The notes below the pieces were generated by a model that was not told the DNA's origin, did not search any database, and worked only from the letters and a program-made list of their open reading frames with translations. Positions 1-6,161 of a stretch of 6,207 bases of DNA are shown piece by piece. The DNA comes from a candidate division CSSED10-310 bacterium (GTDB lineage: Bacteria; CSSED10-310; JAFGDC01). A program made the position numbers and the translations under genes. The stretch spans positions 1 to 6,207 of the forward strand of contig JAFGDC010000134.1 of NCBI GenBank assembly GCA_016932295.1, in the 5' to 3' direction. How positions within the stretch are numbered: the first letter of the stretch is position 1; each line of letters opens with the position of its first letter.

Positions 1-84
1 AGAAGCGTTGACACTCAAAGGGCTGTCAAGAAGATCCACGCGCCAACCCACGAGGTGTGGCGGCGGATCCTGCCGCTCAAACCA

Positions 85-110
85 GGGAGCGGCTGGCGCC
101 ACGCGCTCCC
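85..110. repeat. Inverted repeat (hairpin) with 7-bp arms
   Basis: GGGAGCG at 85-91 pairs perfectly with CGCTCCC at 104-110 across a 12-nt loop that itself contains the palindrome GGCGCC (95-100). The 11-mer GGCGCCACGCG at 95-105 recurs at 117-127. No T-run follows on either strand, so this is not a clear intrinsic terminator. It could be a folded tail of an upstream transcript. Confidence 0.4.
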
Positions 111-136
111 TCTGCCGGCGCCACGCGTTTCTCCCG

Positions 137-178
137 CAATCCCCCAATCCCCTTCCCTCAATCCTCAATCCCCAATCC
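137..178. repeat. CAATCC simple repeat cluster
   Basis: CAATCC occurs five times, at 137, 145, 159, 166 and 173, with spacings of 7-14 nt and C-rich filler. The irregular spacing and low complexity indicate a slippage-type or dispersed intergenic repeat and not a CRISPR array or coding sequence. Confidence 0.6.
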
Positions 179-439
179 ACTGCCTGCGGCCCAGGATCGA
201 ACACACCCCCAACAGGTGCGCATCGGGTGTTTTTCACATGATGGTGAACGTTTCGTCGGGATTTGCACGCTATCTCAATCAGTAACAATTTCTGGCGGGA
301 GGTTGGGGATCATACCAAATCCACCGACTCTGACTTGGAGTGGTTTCATGTAGGTCTGGTGGACGCAATTCAAGGCTTACAACTCCGTCCTTGGAGTACT
401 GTGTTTTTCGAAACCGCCGATTCGACTTGATCAACAATG

Positions 440-594
440 AAGCCATCGTAAGGCATTTGATGTCAACGCTTCACAGCAAAACGTATAGGATTCCGGGTAC
501 GACCCCCATGAGAAAACACATATGGTGATGTCATTGCCAGGTATTGACTGCCAACGCTTCGCGGCGAAGATTACACAATTCCCGGCACAACCCC
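440..594. repeat. Diverged direct repeat, two copies 88 nt apart
   Basis: Positions 440-506 align without gaps to 528-594 with 45 of 67 identities. The core CAACGCTTC is shared exactly (464-472 and 552-560). Of the 22 differences 14 are transitions, which favours true common descent over chance. With a one-base gap weak similarity continues for a few bases. A related fragment, AATGARGCCATCGT, occurs at 436-449 and again at 706-719 (13 of 14 identical). The copies share no obvious reading frame and no conserved hairpin. The family of this repeat is unknown to me. Confidence 0.5.
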
Positions 595-833
595 AAGAGG
601 GAGGCATACACTCGACAGCTTCGCACCATGCATCTTGTCATCATCATGGCGAACCTTGTATCGAGAGTTCCCTGCAATCTCAACCAGTACAAGCTTCCGG
701 CATTGAATGAGGCCATCGTTCCTCATGCTGGCGCGAGACGAACGGCAACTGCAGCATCGGTACGACCGGCAGACGGGCGACTGCTTCGAGCGGATCATGC
801 CATAGAAGAAATCGCAGGTTGCGTTGTGCCGTA

Positions 834-862
834 ATGTTGATCCCCATGTGCCAACATGGCAC
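834..862. promoter_or_regulatory. Overlapping palindromes, possible operator or leader hairpin
   Basis: Three perfect inverted repeats overlap: ATGTTG (834-839) with CAACAT (852-857), CCATGT (844-849) with ACATGG (854-859), and GTGCCA (848-853) with TGGCAC (857-862). They lie about 165-190 nt upstream of the membrane-protein start and just before a weak promoter-like pair: TGCACA at 876-881 and TATGCT at 899-904, spacing 17, each matching 4 of 6 consensus bases. Whether this is a protein-binding site or an RNA fold is inference. Confidence 0.25.
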
Positions 863-1012
863 TGTTCCTTTACGGTGCACAGCGGGATGGTTTTCATGTA
901 TGCTGTCGGCCGGATCGCGGCACGATCGGACAGCAGCTCCGCCAGCCACCCGGTATCCGCGGCCCGGAACTGACGACCACCCGCCGGTACACGCATCCCG
1001 ACATCCGGCGAC

Positions 1013-1017
1013 AGGAG
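1013..1017 (+). promoter_or_regulatory. Ribosome binding site for the membrane-protein gene
   Basis: AGGAG lies 9 nt before the ATG at 1027. The longer in-frame start at 856 has no such site, so this motif decides the start. Confidence 0.65.
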
Positions 1018-1026
1018 CATCTACAG

Positions 1027-2565
1027 ATGGCCATGATACATCCCCACTCCGGCCATGCCATGCAACCGGTCGCCGGCCCCCATCGCGAAGCGGCGCCCGG
1101 GGGAAATCGCATCCGCCGCAGACCGGCATGGCCGAACCCCACCATCTGGTTCTTCCTGTTGTATCTTCTCCTGACCTGGTTCATCTCCCGTGATTACCTC
1201 GGTATGCCGTTGGATCACGATGTATCCCAGTATTTCGGTTCAACTGACTCATTCCCCCGACCGTTGCGTTACGGCAACCTGGTGATCTTCCGCATGCTCA
1301 TCAGCCTGTTCGGTGTCAAGGCGTTGCCGTTACGGATCTACTCCCTGATCATCCACTGGCTCATGATCTGCGTGCTGCATTCCGTCATCCATCGCGCCAC
1401 GGGTTGCCCTTTCGCGGCGGTTCCGGCGGGGTTGAGCCTCTCCCTCTGGACCAGAACCGCGGAAAGTTTCGGATATCTCACCCAGTCCGGACAAGTCTTG
1501 TGGATCGTGTTATTGGGAAGCGCTCTGGTACTGGAGCTGGCCTGGATGGAACGAGGCTCGCAGTGGTTCATACTGGGCGTCGCGCTCACCGGCATGGCCT
1601 CCGGCCTCTGCTGGGAGCATGGTCCGCTGGCCATGGGGGCACTCATGATCCTGCCGCTGGCCGATCGCCGGCATCGCAGACGCATCCGGCCCTTCTTCCC
1701 CATCGTCCTGGGAGGATTGGCGGTGAATCTACTGGTAATCGCGTCCTTCCTCCCCTGGCTGATGATCTATGTCACATCCAACCTCAAACTGCTCTCGCCG
1801 GTACGTTATCCGAGGATGGCAGCCAGTATCTGGGATCAACTCAAGGCCACGTTCCTGGGTGAATTCCTCGGTGTCGAACACCGGTCGACACCAGCCATGC
1901 TGGTCCTGATCGTGCTTGCGTGCGTGCTGCTCCTCATTCCCGCCATCAGGCGCCGGGCCTCCTGGCAAGGAGTTCCGGGACTGCTTGGCGTGGCCGGCAT
2001 GATCGGCGCGGCCGGATTCATCTCGTTGCTGTTTCGCTTGCCGCCGAATCGCACCGACTGGTTTATTCTGGGTAACCGCCACATCTTCTTCATGGCTCCC
2101 GTCTTCTGCCTCGCCACTGGAGCCATGACGGCCGCCATCCTTCCCGGCCTCACCATGGCCATGAAGAACAAGCGCTGGGCAGCCATCCTCCTGCTCTCAA
2201 TCGTGCCATTTGCGTTCCTGGATCGCACTCCAGAAAGAACCGTGTATTCGATCCTGGGCAAATTGACCACGCTGCACGAGGAAACCGTCCAGCGTATCAA
2301 GGAGTCGCTCCCTGAACTGCCGCGGGACGCGGTCGTGGAAATCCGTATTTCCCATGCACTGGCAGACAGTGATCTGAACCTGCTCTATTCCACGGACACC
2401 ATTCACCTGAATGTCGGCGCTCGACTTGGCAGGCCGGACCTGCGGTTCCTCCTGGTCCAGGATTACTACGTACCGGCATCGACCGAAACAGACCTGGTGC
2501 TGTTCGAATACAACGGTCATGTGTATCGCTCCCGGGTGCAGTTCGAGCGGGCAGGATGGCCCTGA
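1027..2565 (+). CDS. Polytopic membrane protein, GT-C glycosyltransferase-like
   Basis: This 512-residue protein probably sits in the inner membrane and may transfer a sugar from a lipid-linked donor; the substrate is unknown. A basic N-terminus (about residues 1-37) precedes a first membrane segment (about 38-54), and roughly nine further hydrophobic segments run to about residue 398. A hydrophilic tail of about 115 residues follows. The first extracytoplasmic loop carries D63-H-D65. The next segment reads like the pattern common in GT-C enzymes: R81, then an LFG at 94-96, then a YSLIIH helix at 105-110. These support the GT-C fold but not a named family, and no exact GT39/ArnT signature is certain. 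The start at 1027 is chosen for its AGGAG. An in-frame ATG at 856 would add 57 residues of non-protein-like sequence. The gene stands alone on this strand and converges on the reductase gene 16 nt downstream. It could instead be a non-enzymatic membrane protein. Confidence 0.75.
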   Translation: MAMIHPHSGHAMQPVAGPHREAAPGGNRIRRRPAWPNPTIWFFLLYLLLTWFISRDYLGMPLDHDVSQYFGSTDSFPRPLRYGNLVIFRMLISLFGVKALPLRIYSLIIHWLMICVLHSVIHRATGCPFAAVPAGLSLSLWTRTAESFGYLTQSGQVLWIVLLGSALVLELAWMERGSQWFILGVALTGMASGLCWEHGPLAMGALMILPLADRRHRRRIRPFFPIVLGGLAVNLLVIASFLPWLMIYVTSNLKLLSPVRYPRMAASIWDQLKATFLGEFLGVEHRSTPAMLVLIVLACVLLLIPAIRRRASWQGVPGLLGVAGMIGAAGFISLLFRLPPNRTDWFILGNRHIFFMAPVFCLATGAMTAAILPGLTMAMKNKRWAAILLLSIVPFAFLDRTPERTVYSILGKLTTLHEETVQRIKESLPELPRDAVVEIRISHALADSDLNLLYSTDTIHLNVGARLGRPDLRFLLVQDYYVPASTETDLVLFEYNGHVYRSRVQFERAGWP

Positions 2566-2581
2566 CCGGGGCGCGGCCGGA

Positions 2582-3250
2582 TTATCGTTCGAACACCAAT
2601 CGTTCGGACTTGATTCCAAGGTCTTGAAGATGCGCCAGGATATCCTTGACCATCTGTTTGGGGCCGCATACGTAGTACTGCTGAGTGGCATCGTCGATCC
2701 GGCGCTCCAGACCATCGAAATCAAGCCGCGCGCCGTAATGGGGGCTTTCACGATCGCGGGTCACGATGAATTCGGCACTGTTGCCCATGAGGCGGCTCAG
2801 CTCATCCCGCAGAATGATGTCGGCTTCCGTCTTGTTGGAGAATATCAGCCGGTTGCCGGCGATCTTGCCACGGGCGGCAAGATCCCTGAAAATAGCGATG
2901 AACGGCGTCACTCCGGCGCCACCCGCGATGAAGGTGCCCGGTCCGTCATAGGTGACGGCGCCCCACACATCGTGCAGGATGAGTTCCGCGCCTGGTTCAA
3001 GCCGGCCCAGTTGATAGGTCACGCCGTAATGATCCTGGTAGCTCTTGATGATGAATTCAAGATGCGCATCCGAAGGCAGCGAGGTAAACGTGAATGGACG
3101 TTTTTCTCCTCTCCAGCCGTCAAGATTGAGCGCCACCTCGGTGGCCTGGCCCGGCTTGAAATGGTATCCGGCGGGTTTCTCCACCACGTAGCGCCTGGTG
3201 TCATGAGTCACCTTTTCGATTGACAGTAGCTTTACAATGTGTTGTTCCAT
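2582..3250 (-). CDS. Ferredoxin/flavodoxin reductase-like FAD-NAD(P)H oxidoreductase
   Basis: This 222-residue soluble flavoprotein probably moves electrons between NAD(P)H and a one-electron carrier such as ferredoxin or flavodoxin; the partner is not identifiable here. The N-terminal FAD barrel contains FKPGQ (31-35) and the flavin motif RPFTFTS (51-57, family form RxxS/T). The nucleotide-binding half contains GGAGVTPF (110-117) and CGPKQM (195-200), both classic for the ferredoxin-NADP reductase superfamily. There is no 2Fe-2S domain, globin or oxygenase domain, so it is a stand-alone reductase module, short but complete. The ATG at 3250 is preceded by a perfect AGGAGGT six bases away; the ATG at 3328 would add 26 residues and lacks support. 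It lies beyond the aminotransferase's probable terminator, so it likely has its own promoter. Family assignment is firm, the physiological role open. Confidence 0.88.
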   Translation of the reverse strand: MEQHIVKLLSIEKVTHDTRRYVVEKPAGYHFKPGQATEVALNLDGWRGEKRPFTFTSLPSDAHLEFIIKSYQDHYGVTYQLGRLEPGAELILHDVWGAVTYDGPGTFIAGGAGVTPFIAIFRDLAARGKIAGNRLIFSNKTEADIILRDELSRLMGNSAEFIVTRDRESPHYGARLDFDGLERRIDDATQQYYVCGPKQMVKDILAHLQDLGIKSERLVFER

Positions 3251-3256
3251 GCCTGC

Positions 3257-3263
3257 ACCTCCT
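3257..3263 (-). promoter_or_regulatory. Consensus ribosome binding site for the reductase
   Basis: The minus strand reads AGGAGGT here, ending six bases before the ATG at 3250. It is a full match to the anti-Shine-Dalgarno complement and fixes the start in preference to the ATG at 3328. Confidence 0.85.
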
Positions 3264-3276
3264 GGATTCCAATGTC

Positions 3277-3293
3277 CACCATCATAGATGGTG
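3277..3293 (-). promoter_or_regulatory. Perfect 7-bp palindrome before the reductase gene
   Basis: CACCATC (3277-3283) and GATGGTG (3287-3293) form a perfect inverted repeat around a 3-nt centre. It overlaps the TATGAT hexamer and lies 13 nt upstream of the ribosome binding site. It may be an operator or a small leader hairpin. The binding protein, if any, is unknown. Confidence 0.35.
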
Positions 3294-3581
3294 CGCTCCG
3301 TGGTGCCGGATGTCAAACCCATCTCCATTAGGGCGGTGACCGGGATCCCGCCGTGCGCATCCGCCAGCGCGTGTTACGGAACCTGGAGCAGCCGGTGCGT
3401 TGAACACTCTTCCACGGCGTTATCGTCCTGATTCCATCGTGCATAGTACGCGCGGCACCCGCAGGAAGAGGATGCGGTACCCAGCCTGGATACGAGCATG
3501 TCTTTATGAAGTGAAATCAATTAATTACGCACGGAAATACGCCCGCGTCCCGAGTCGCCGTTCCTCCATGCCAAAGCAGTA

Positions 3582-3601
3582 AAACGGCAGGAGAGCCGTT
3601 T
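3582..3601 (-). terminator. Probable intrinsic terminator after the aminotransferase
   Basis: AAACGGC (3582-3588) and GCCGTTT (3595-3601) form a perfect 7-bp stem with a 6-nt loop, starting 11 nt past the aminotransferase stop. On the minus strand the stem ends in four T residues, a short tract, so termination may be only partial. It separates the two-gene unit from the reductase gene. Confidence 0.55.
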
Positions 3602-3612
3602 GCGAACGAAAC

Positions 3613-4863
3613 CTACGAAGAAAGGCGCTGCCTCTCCCGATCGATCATCACGGCGAACCGCTTCATCCCTTCTTCTATCTGCTCGATCGAAACCATACTG
3701 AAACTCGCCCGCATGTGGTTTCCGAGTCCACCGGTGGTCGAAAACGCGGCGCCAGGCACCATCAGTATTCCCAAATCGCGACCGTCTTTGGCGACCATGC
3801 GGGACGCATCGAAACCAGCCGGCAGGCGGAACCACAGGAACATACCATCGGCAGGGACAGTGCAGGTCACGTCCCCGGGCAGGTGCCGTCCTGCCGCGGC
3901 CACCATGGCATCGCGATTGCGGCGGTACAGCTCGCAGTTGGCGGCAATGAGGGACCTGAAGGCTGGCACGCCGCGCGCTTCGAGAAATCCGGCCAAGAGC
4001 GCCTGGATGAGGGAGCTGGTATGGAGATTGGTGCCTTGTTTGTAGAGGTGAAAGTACTTGAGGATCGATTCAGGACCCGAAGCATAACCGATGCGCATGC
4101 CGGGAGCGAAAATCTTGGAGAAGCTGTCCAGCCGCACCACCCGGCCATCCCTGTCCAGGGACTGCAGGCTGGGTGCCGGCGCTTGCCCTTCCAGCCGCAA
4201 CAACTGGTAGGGATCATCCTCGAGGATGATCAGATCGAAGCGCGAGGCGATCGCCAGCAGGTGTTCGCGCCGCTCCATGGTAAGCGTTGTGCCGGCGGGA
4301 TTATGACCGCTGGGATTTTCGTAAATGAATTTTGGCAACCGCCCACCCTTCTCCAGGCAGGTCCGCAGCATGTTCTCCAGAGCGATGGTGATGGTGCCGC
4401 CACTGTCGACGGGAACCGGAAGAAACTTGGTGGTGAAGGCTCTGAAGGCACCCAGGGCACCAGGATAGGCAGGTTCGCTGATAGCCACCGAATCATCCGG
4501 CTCCAGAAAGAGGTATGCCATGATATGCAACCCTTCCTGAGCGCCGTTCAACACGATGAGCTGCTCCGGATTGAGTGACACACCATCCTTGGCGCAGTGC
4601 CATTCCATGAGTTTCGGCACAAGTCCGGGCTGGCCGCCCGTTGGTCCATATTGGCAGGCGCCGTCCATGGCATCGCCACTCAGAGCGAGCCCGCCGCCGA
4701 CCTTGAACTCGGCGCGCAGGGCCGCGAAAGCGAATGTCTCGGGATTGGGATAACCGCCGCCGAAGGAAATCATCCCCGGCAACCTCATGAGCGGCACCAA
4801 CTCTCTTATTGGTGAGGGCGTAAGCGCCCGGGCTCTGCCGGCCAACCTGGCAACCACGTCCAT
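3613..4863 (-). CDS. PLP-dependent aminotransferase, 2-aminoadipate/KAT II-like
   Basis: This 416-residue cytosolic enzyme should transfer an amino group from an amino acid to a 2-oxoacid using pyridoxal phosphate. Fold-type I hallmarks are in order: SFGGGYPN (33-40), QYGPTGGQPGL (71-81), HNPAG (187-191, Asn188 contacts the cofactor ring), EDDPY (215-219, Asp216 and Tyr219), SFSK with the Schiff-base Lys250 followed by APGMRIGY (253-260), and MRASFS (384-389), whose Arg385 should bind the substrate carboxylate. The pattern matches the aminoadipate (LysN, Aro8) and kynurenine aminotransferase II branch. It lacks the N-terminal DNA-binding domain of MocR/PdxR regulators. Length is normal and all key residues are present. 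The ATG at 4863 is chosen for AAAGGAG six bases upstream; a GTG at 4920 overlapping the previous stop would add 19 residues. It is probably co-transcribed with the Asp-box gene. The exact substrate cannot be read from sequence. Confidence 0.92.
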   Translation of the reverse strand: MDVVARLAGRARALTPSPIRELVPLMRLPGMISFGGGYPNPETFAFAALRAEFKVGGGLALSGDAMDGACQYGPTGGQPGLVPKLMEWHCAKDGVSLNPEQLIVLNGAQEGLHIMAYLFLEPDDSVAISEPAYPGALGAFRAFTTKFLPVPVDSGGTITIALENMLRTCLEKGGRLPKFIYENPSGHNPAGTTLTMERREHLLAIASRFDLIILEDDPYQLLRLEGQAPAPSLQSLDRDGRVVRLDSFSKIFAPGMRIGYASGPESILKYFHLYKQGTNLHTSSLIQALLAGFLEARGVPAFRSLIAANCELYRRNRDAMVAAAGRHLPGDVTCTVPADGMFLWFRLPAGFDASRMVAKDGRDLGILMVPGAAFSTTGGLGNHMRASFSMVSIEQIEEGMKRFAVMIDRERQRLSS

Positions 4864-4869
4864 GACGTA

Positions 4870-4876
4870 CTCCTTT
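4870..4876 (-). promoter_or_regulatory. Ribosome binding site for the aminotransferase
   Basis: The minus strand reads AAAGGAG, ending six bases before the ATG at 4863. The alternatives at 4881 (ATG) and 4920 (GTG) lack a properly spaced site, so this motif decides the start. Confidence 0.75.
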
Positions 4877-4916
4877 CCCATCTCCGGCCGATCCCCGGGG
4901 ACCGATCGAGTCTTCT

Positions 4917-5801
4917 TCACACTTCCTTGAAATACAACCGGTTGTCCTTGGTCTTCACGATCAGTATACGGCTGCGGCTGGTAAAAACCAGTTCACGGAC
5001 GTCGGTGGCCATGAACTCCTCCACGGAAGAAAACCACGTCCGACCGTCGTCGTGACTCTCGAAGATCCCGTTCAATGTATTGATATAGATAATTTTATTG
5101 GTGTTATCTATGCCCATCGAGAGAACTTTGAAGACCGGCAGGTTGCGCATTTTCCGCCAACTCGTGCCGCCGTTCTCTGACACGAACACTCCGTACTGTT
5201 CGGTGCCCATGTAGATCATGCGGTTCTGATCGGATGTCAACCAAATGACATTATCGATCCGCAGCACCGGGATCAGGGCGCTGCCCGGCACGTCCTTCCG
5301 GAATAAACCCTGCCTGGTTCCGATCAACAGGCTGTTGTGGGAATCGTTGATATAGGCCTGGACTTTGTAGTTGATACCGTCCCGCTCAAGAATGTCGAAT
5401 GGCGCGATCCGCCCGCCACGCAGCCGGTAATGGCGGCGGTCCTCGGAAGGAAACATGGTGAGGAACACCGCACGCTCGCTGCCGATCGCGCCAAGATGAC
5501 CGGCGATCGCCTCGATGACCCGCGCCACTTTCTCGAATTGCGCCTCGGTGGGATAGGCGTACCCGGACAAGGTGAACACCACGGTATCCTGGTCCAGCAC
5601 CAGGACCTGCTGCAACGAAACACCCCTGGTGAATTCCGAGGAAAGCTCGGTACGCATCCATCGATCCTTGGTCAGCTCGATTTCTTCACCCTGCTCCAGA
5701 AGATGCTCCCACTGGGGATCGAAAGTGCAGACGAGGGAACTCGCCGCATCCCGTAACGACTCTCGGGTCAACGGCACGGCTCTCAAACGGATATTACTCA
5801 T
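4917..5801 (-). CDS. Asp-box (BNR-type) beta-propeller repeat protein, function unknown
   Basis: I do not recognise a specific function for this 294-residue protein. Its C-terminal half has two clear Asp-box motifs, SENGGTSW (208-215) and SHDDGRTW (249-256), each preceded by a GVF or GIF strand (204-206, 245-247). A third, degenerate unit begins at GTRQGLF (161-167). The roughly 41-residue spacing is that of propeller blades as in sialidase-like, Ycf48-like and sortilin-type proteins. Only about three blades are visible, too few for a closed six- or seven-blade ring unless it oligomerises or the N-terminal half supplies diverged blades. Residues 1-150 match no domain I can name. There is no signal peptide or membrane segment, so it is probably cytosolic, unusual for a family often exported. 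AAGGAG lies nine bases before the ATG. It is the first gene of a likely operon with the aminotransferase; sialidase activity is not supported. Confidence 0.8.
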   Translation of the reverse strand: MSNIRLRAVPLTRESLRDAASSLVCTFDPQWEHLLEQGEEIELTKDRWMRTELSSEFTRGVSLQQVLVLDQDTVVFTLSGYAYPTEAQFEKVARVIEAIAGHLGAIGSERAVFLTMFPSEDRRHYRLRGGRIAPFDILERDGINYKVQAYINDSHNSLLIGTRQGLFRKDVPGSALIPVLRIDNVIWLTSDQNRMIYMGTEQYGVFVSENGGTSWRKMRNLPVFKVLSMGIDNTNKIIYINTLNGIFESHDDGRTWFSSVEEFMATDVRELVFTSRSRILIVKTKDNRLYFKEV

Positions 5802-5810
5802 ATTATTAAA

Positions 5811-5816
5811 CTCCTT
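5811..5816 (-). promoter_or_regulatory. Ribosome binding site for the Asp-box gene
   Basis: The minus strand reads AAGGAG, nine bases before the ATG at 5801, in an A+T-rich spacer. It supports this start. Confidence 0.75.
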
Positions 5817-6035
5817 GCTCTCGTTAATGGTCCACCGCTCCGGCGCTGCTTCACCGGGATCGACAATGGTCGCAGCCCGGCGCCTGGAACTACTTCACCA
5901 AGGTATCGCTTGCGCGGTGGGGCGGCTATACATACCACAGTTGCCGGGTGTTGAGAAGCCGAGGACACCTGAACTTTCGTTTCGATATAAGCTTGAGGTG
6001 GTTTGGTGGTGAGGTGCGTTTGTCTGACGAGCAGT

Positions 6036-6161
6036 GCTTTGGTGTGCCTTCATTGGCGGCTTTATGGGCGCCGCCGGTCAGGTGGGGCGGTAGAAGGACC
6101 AATCAGCCCGACCCCATGGCGCGTTTGATCAGTCCGGTGTGTTGCCCCGGCACACCAAGGC
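6036..6161. repeat. Long-range inverted repeat, possible structured RNA
   Basis: TTGGTGTGCC (6039-6048) is the perfect reverse complement of GGCACACCAA (6149-6158); extended, 6036-6048 and 6149-6161 pair at 12 of 13 positions. Inside lies GGCGGC (6055-6060) with GCCGCC (6070-6075). The right arm can instead pair locally, GGTGTG (6136-6141) with CACACC (6151-6156), giving two mutually exclusive folds. This could be a non-coding RNA, a leader, or the non-coding end of an insertion sequence. None is proven. Confidence 0.45.

Larger units (their letters stand above)
1..1026. other. Gene-poor region with repeats and inverted repeats
   Basis: No reading frame here shows a ribosome binding site together with protein-like composition. 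The open frames are short, overlap each other on both strands, and are rich in Arg, Cys, Ser and Pro, as in translated non-coding DNA. Base composition falls in the middle: lines I counted at 241-300 and 421-480 are about 42-45% G+C, against about 72% at 1621-1680 inside the membrane-protein gene. The region holds a hairpin (85-110), CAATCC repeats (137-178), a diverged direct repeat (440-506 and 528-594) and overlapping palindromes (834-862). The last part, roughly 860-1026, is the leader of the gene at 1027. A decayed gene or foreign remnant cannot be excluded. Confidence 0.6.
3251..3612. other. Intergenic region between aminotransferase and reductase genes
   Basis: This 362-nt stretch contains the reductase leader (ribosome binding site and palindrome near 3257-3293), a TTGACA hexamer on the minus strand (3316-3311), an A+T-rich patch at about 3500-3535, and the terminator-like hairpin at 3582-3601. 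I see no gene in it. The TTGACA has no good -10 hexamer at 16-18 nt; a TATGAT (minus strand, 3286-3281) lies 24 nt away, too far for a standard sigma-70 promoter. Confidence 0.6.

Noticed and set aside
1..285. Open frame from the window edge to a TAA at 285, as the end of an upstream gene
   Set aside because: All three forward frames are open over much of this stretch, and the frame runs through the CAATCC simple repeats and a hairpin. The translation has no recognisable domain, so a partial gene is not supported.
440..594. CRISPR array or integron attC sites
   Set aside because: There are only two diverged copies, no uniform short repeats with unique spacers, and no paired core sites of the GTTRRRY/RYYYAAC type.
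856..1026. Longer N-terminus for the membrane protein starting at 856
   Set aside because: No ribosome binding site precedes 856, the ATG lies inside a palindrome, and the extra 57 residues look non-coding. AGGAG before 1027 is better.
571..1129. Two 149-residue minus-strand open frames at 571-1020 and 680-1129
   Set aside because: Their compositions are rich in Arg, Cys and Ser, no ribosome site fits, they overlap each other, and the second runs into the membrane-protein gene.
2566..2580. CCGG...CCGG inverted repeat between the convergent genes as a bidirectional terminator
   Set aside because: The stem is only 4 bp with no T-run on either side, too weak to call.
2411..3223. Plus-strand 270-residue open frame opposite the reductase
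   Set aside because: It is the antisense shadow of the reductase gene, which has clear FAD and nucleotide motifs and a consensus ribosome site.
3715..4578. Plus-strand 287-residue open frame opposite the aminotransferase
   Set aside because: It is a shadow frame within a gene whose every catalytic motif is intact on the minus strand.
4917..5801. Sialidase
   Set aside because: Asp-boxes alone mark a propeller fold. The arginine triad and the FRIP motif of sialidases are not visible, and no signal peptide is present.
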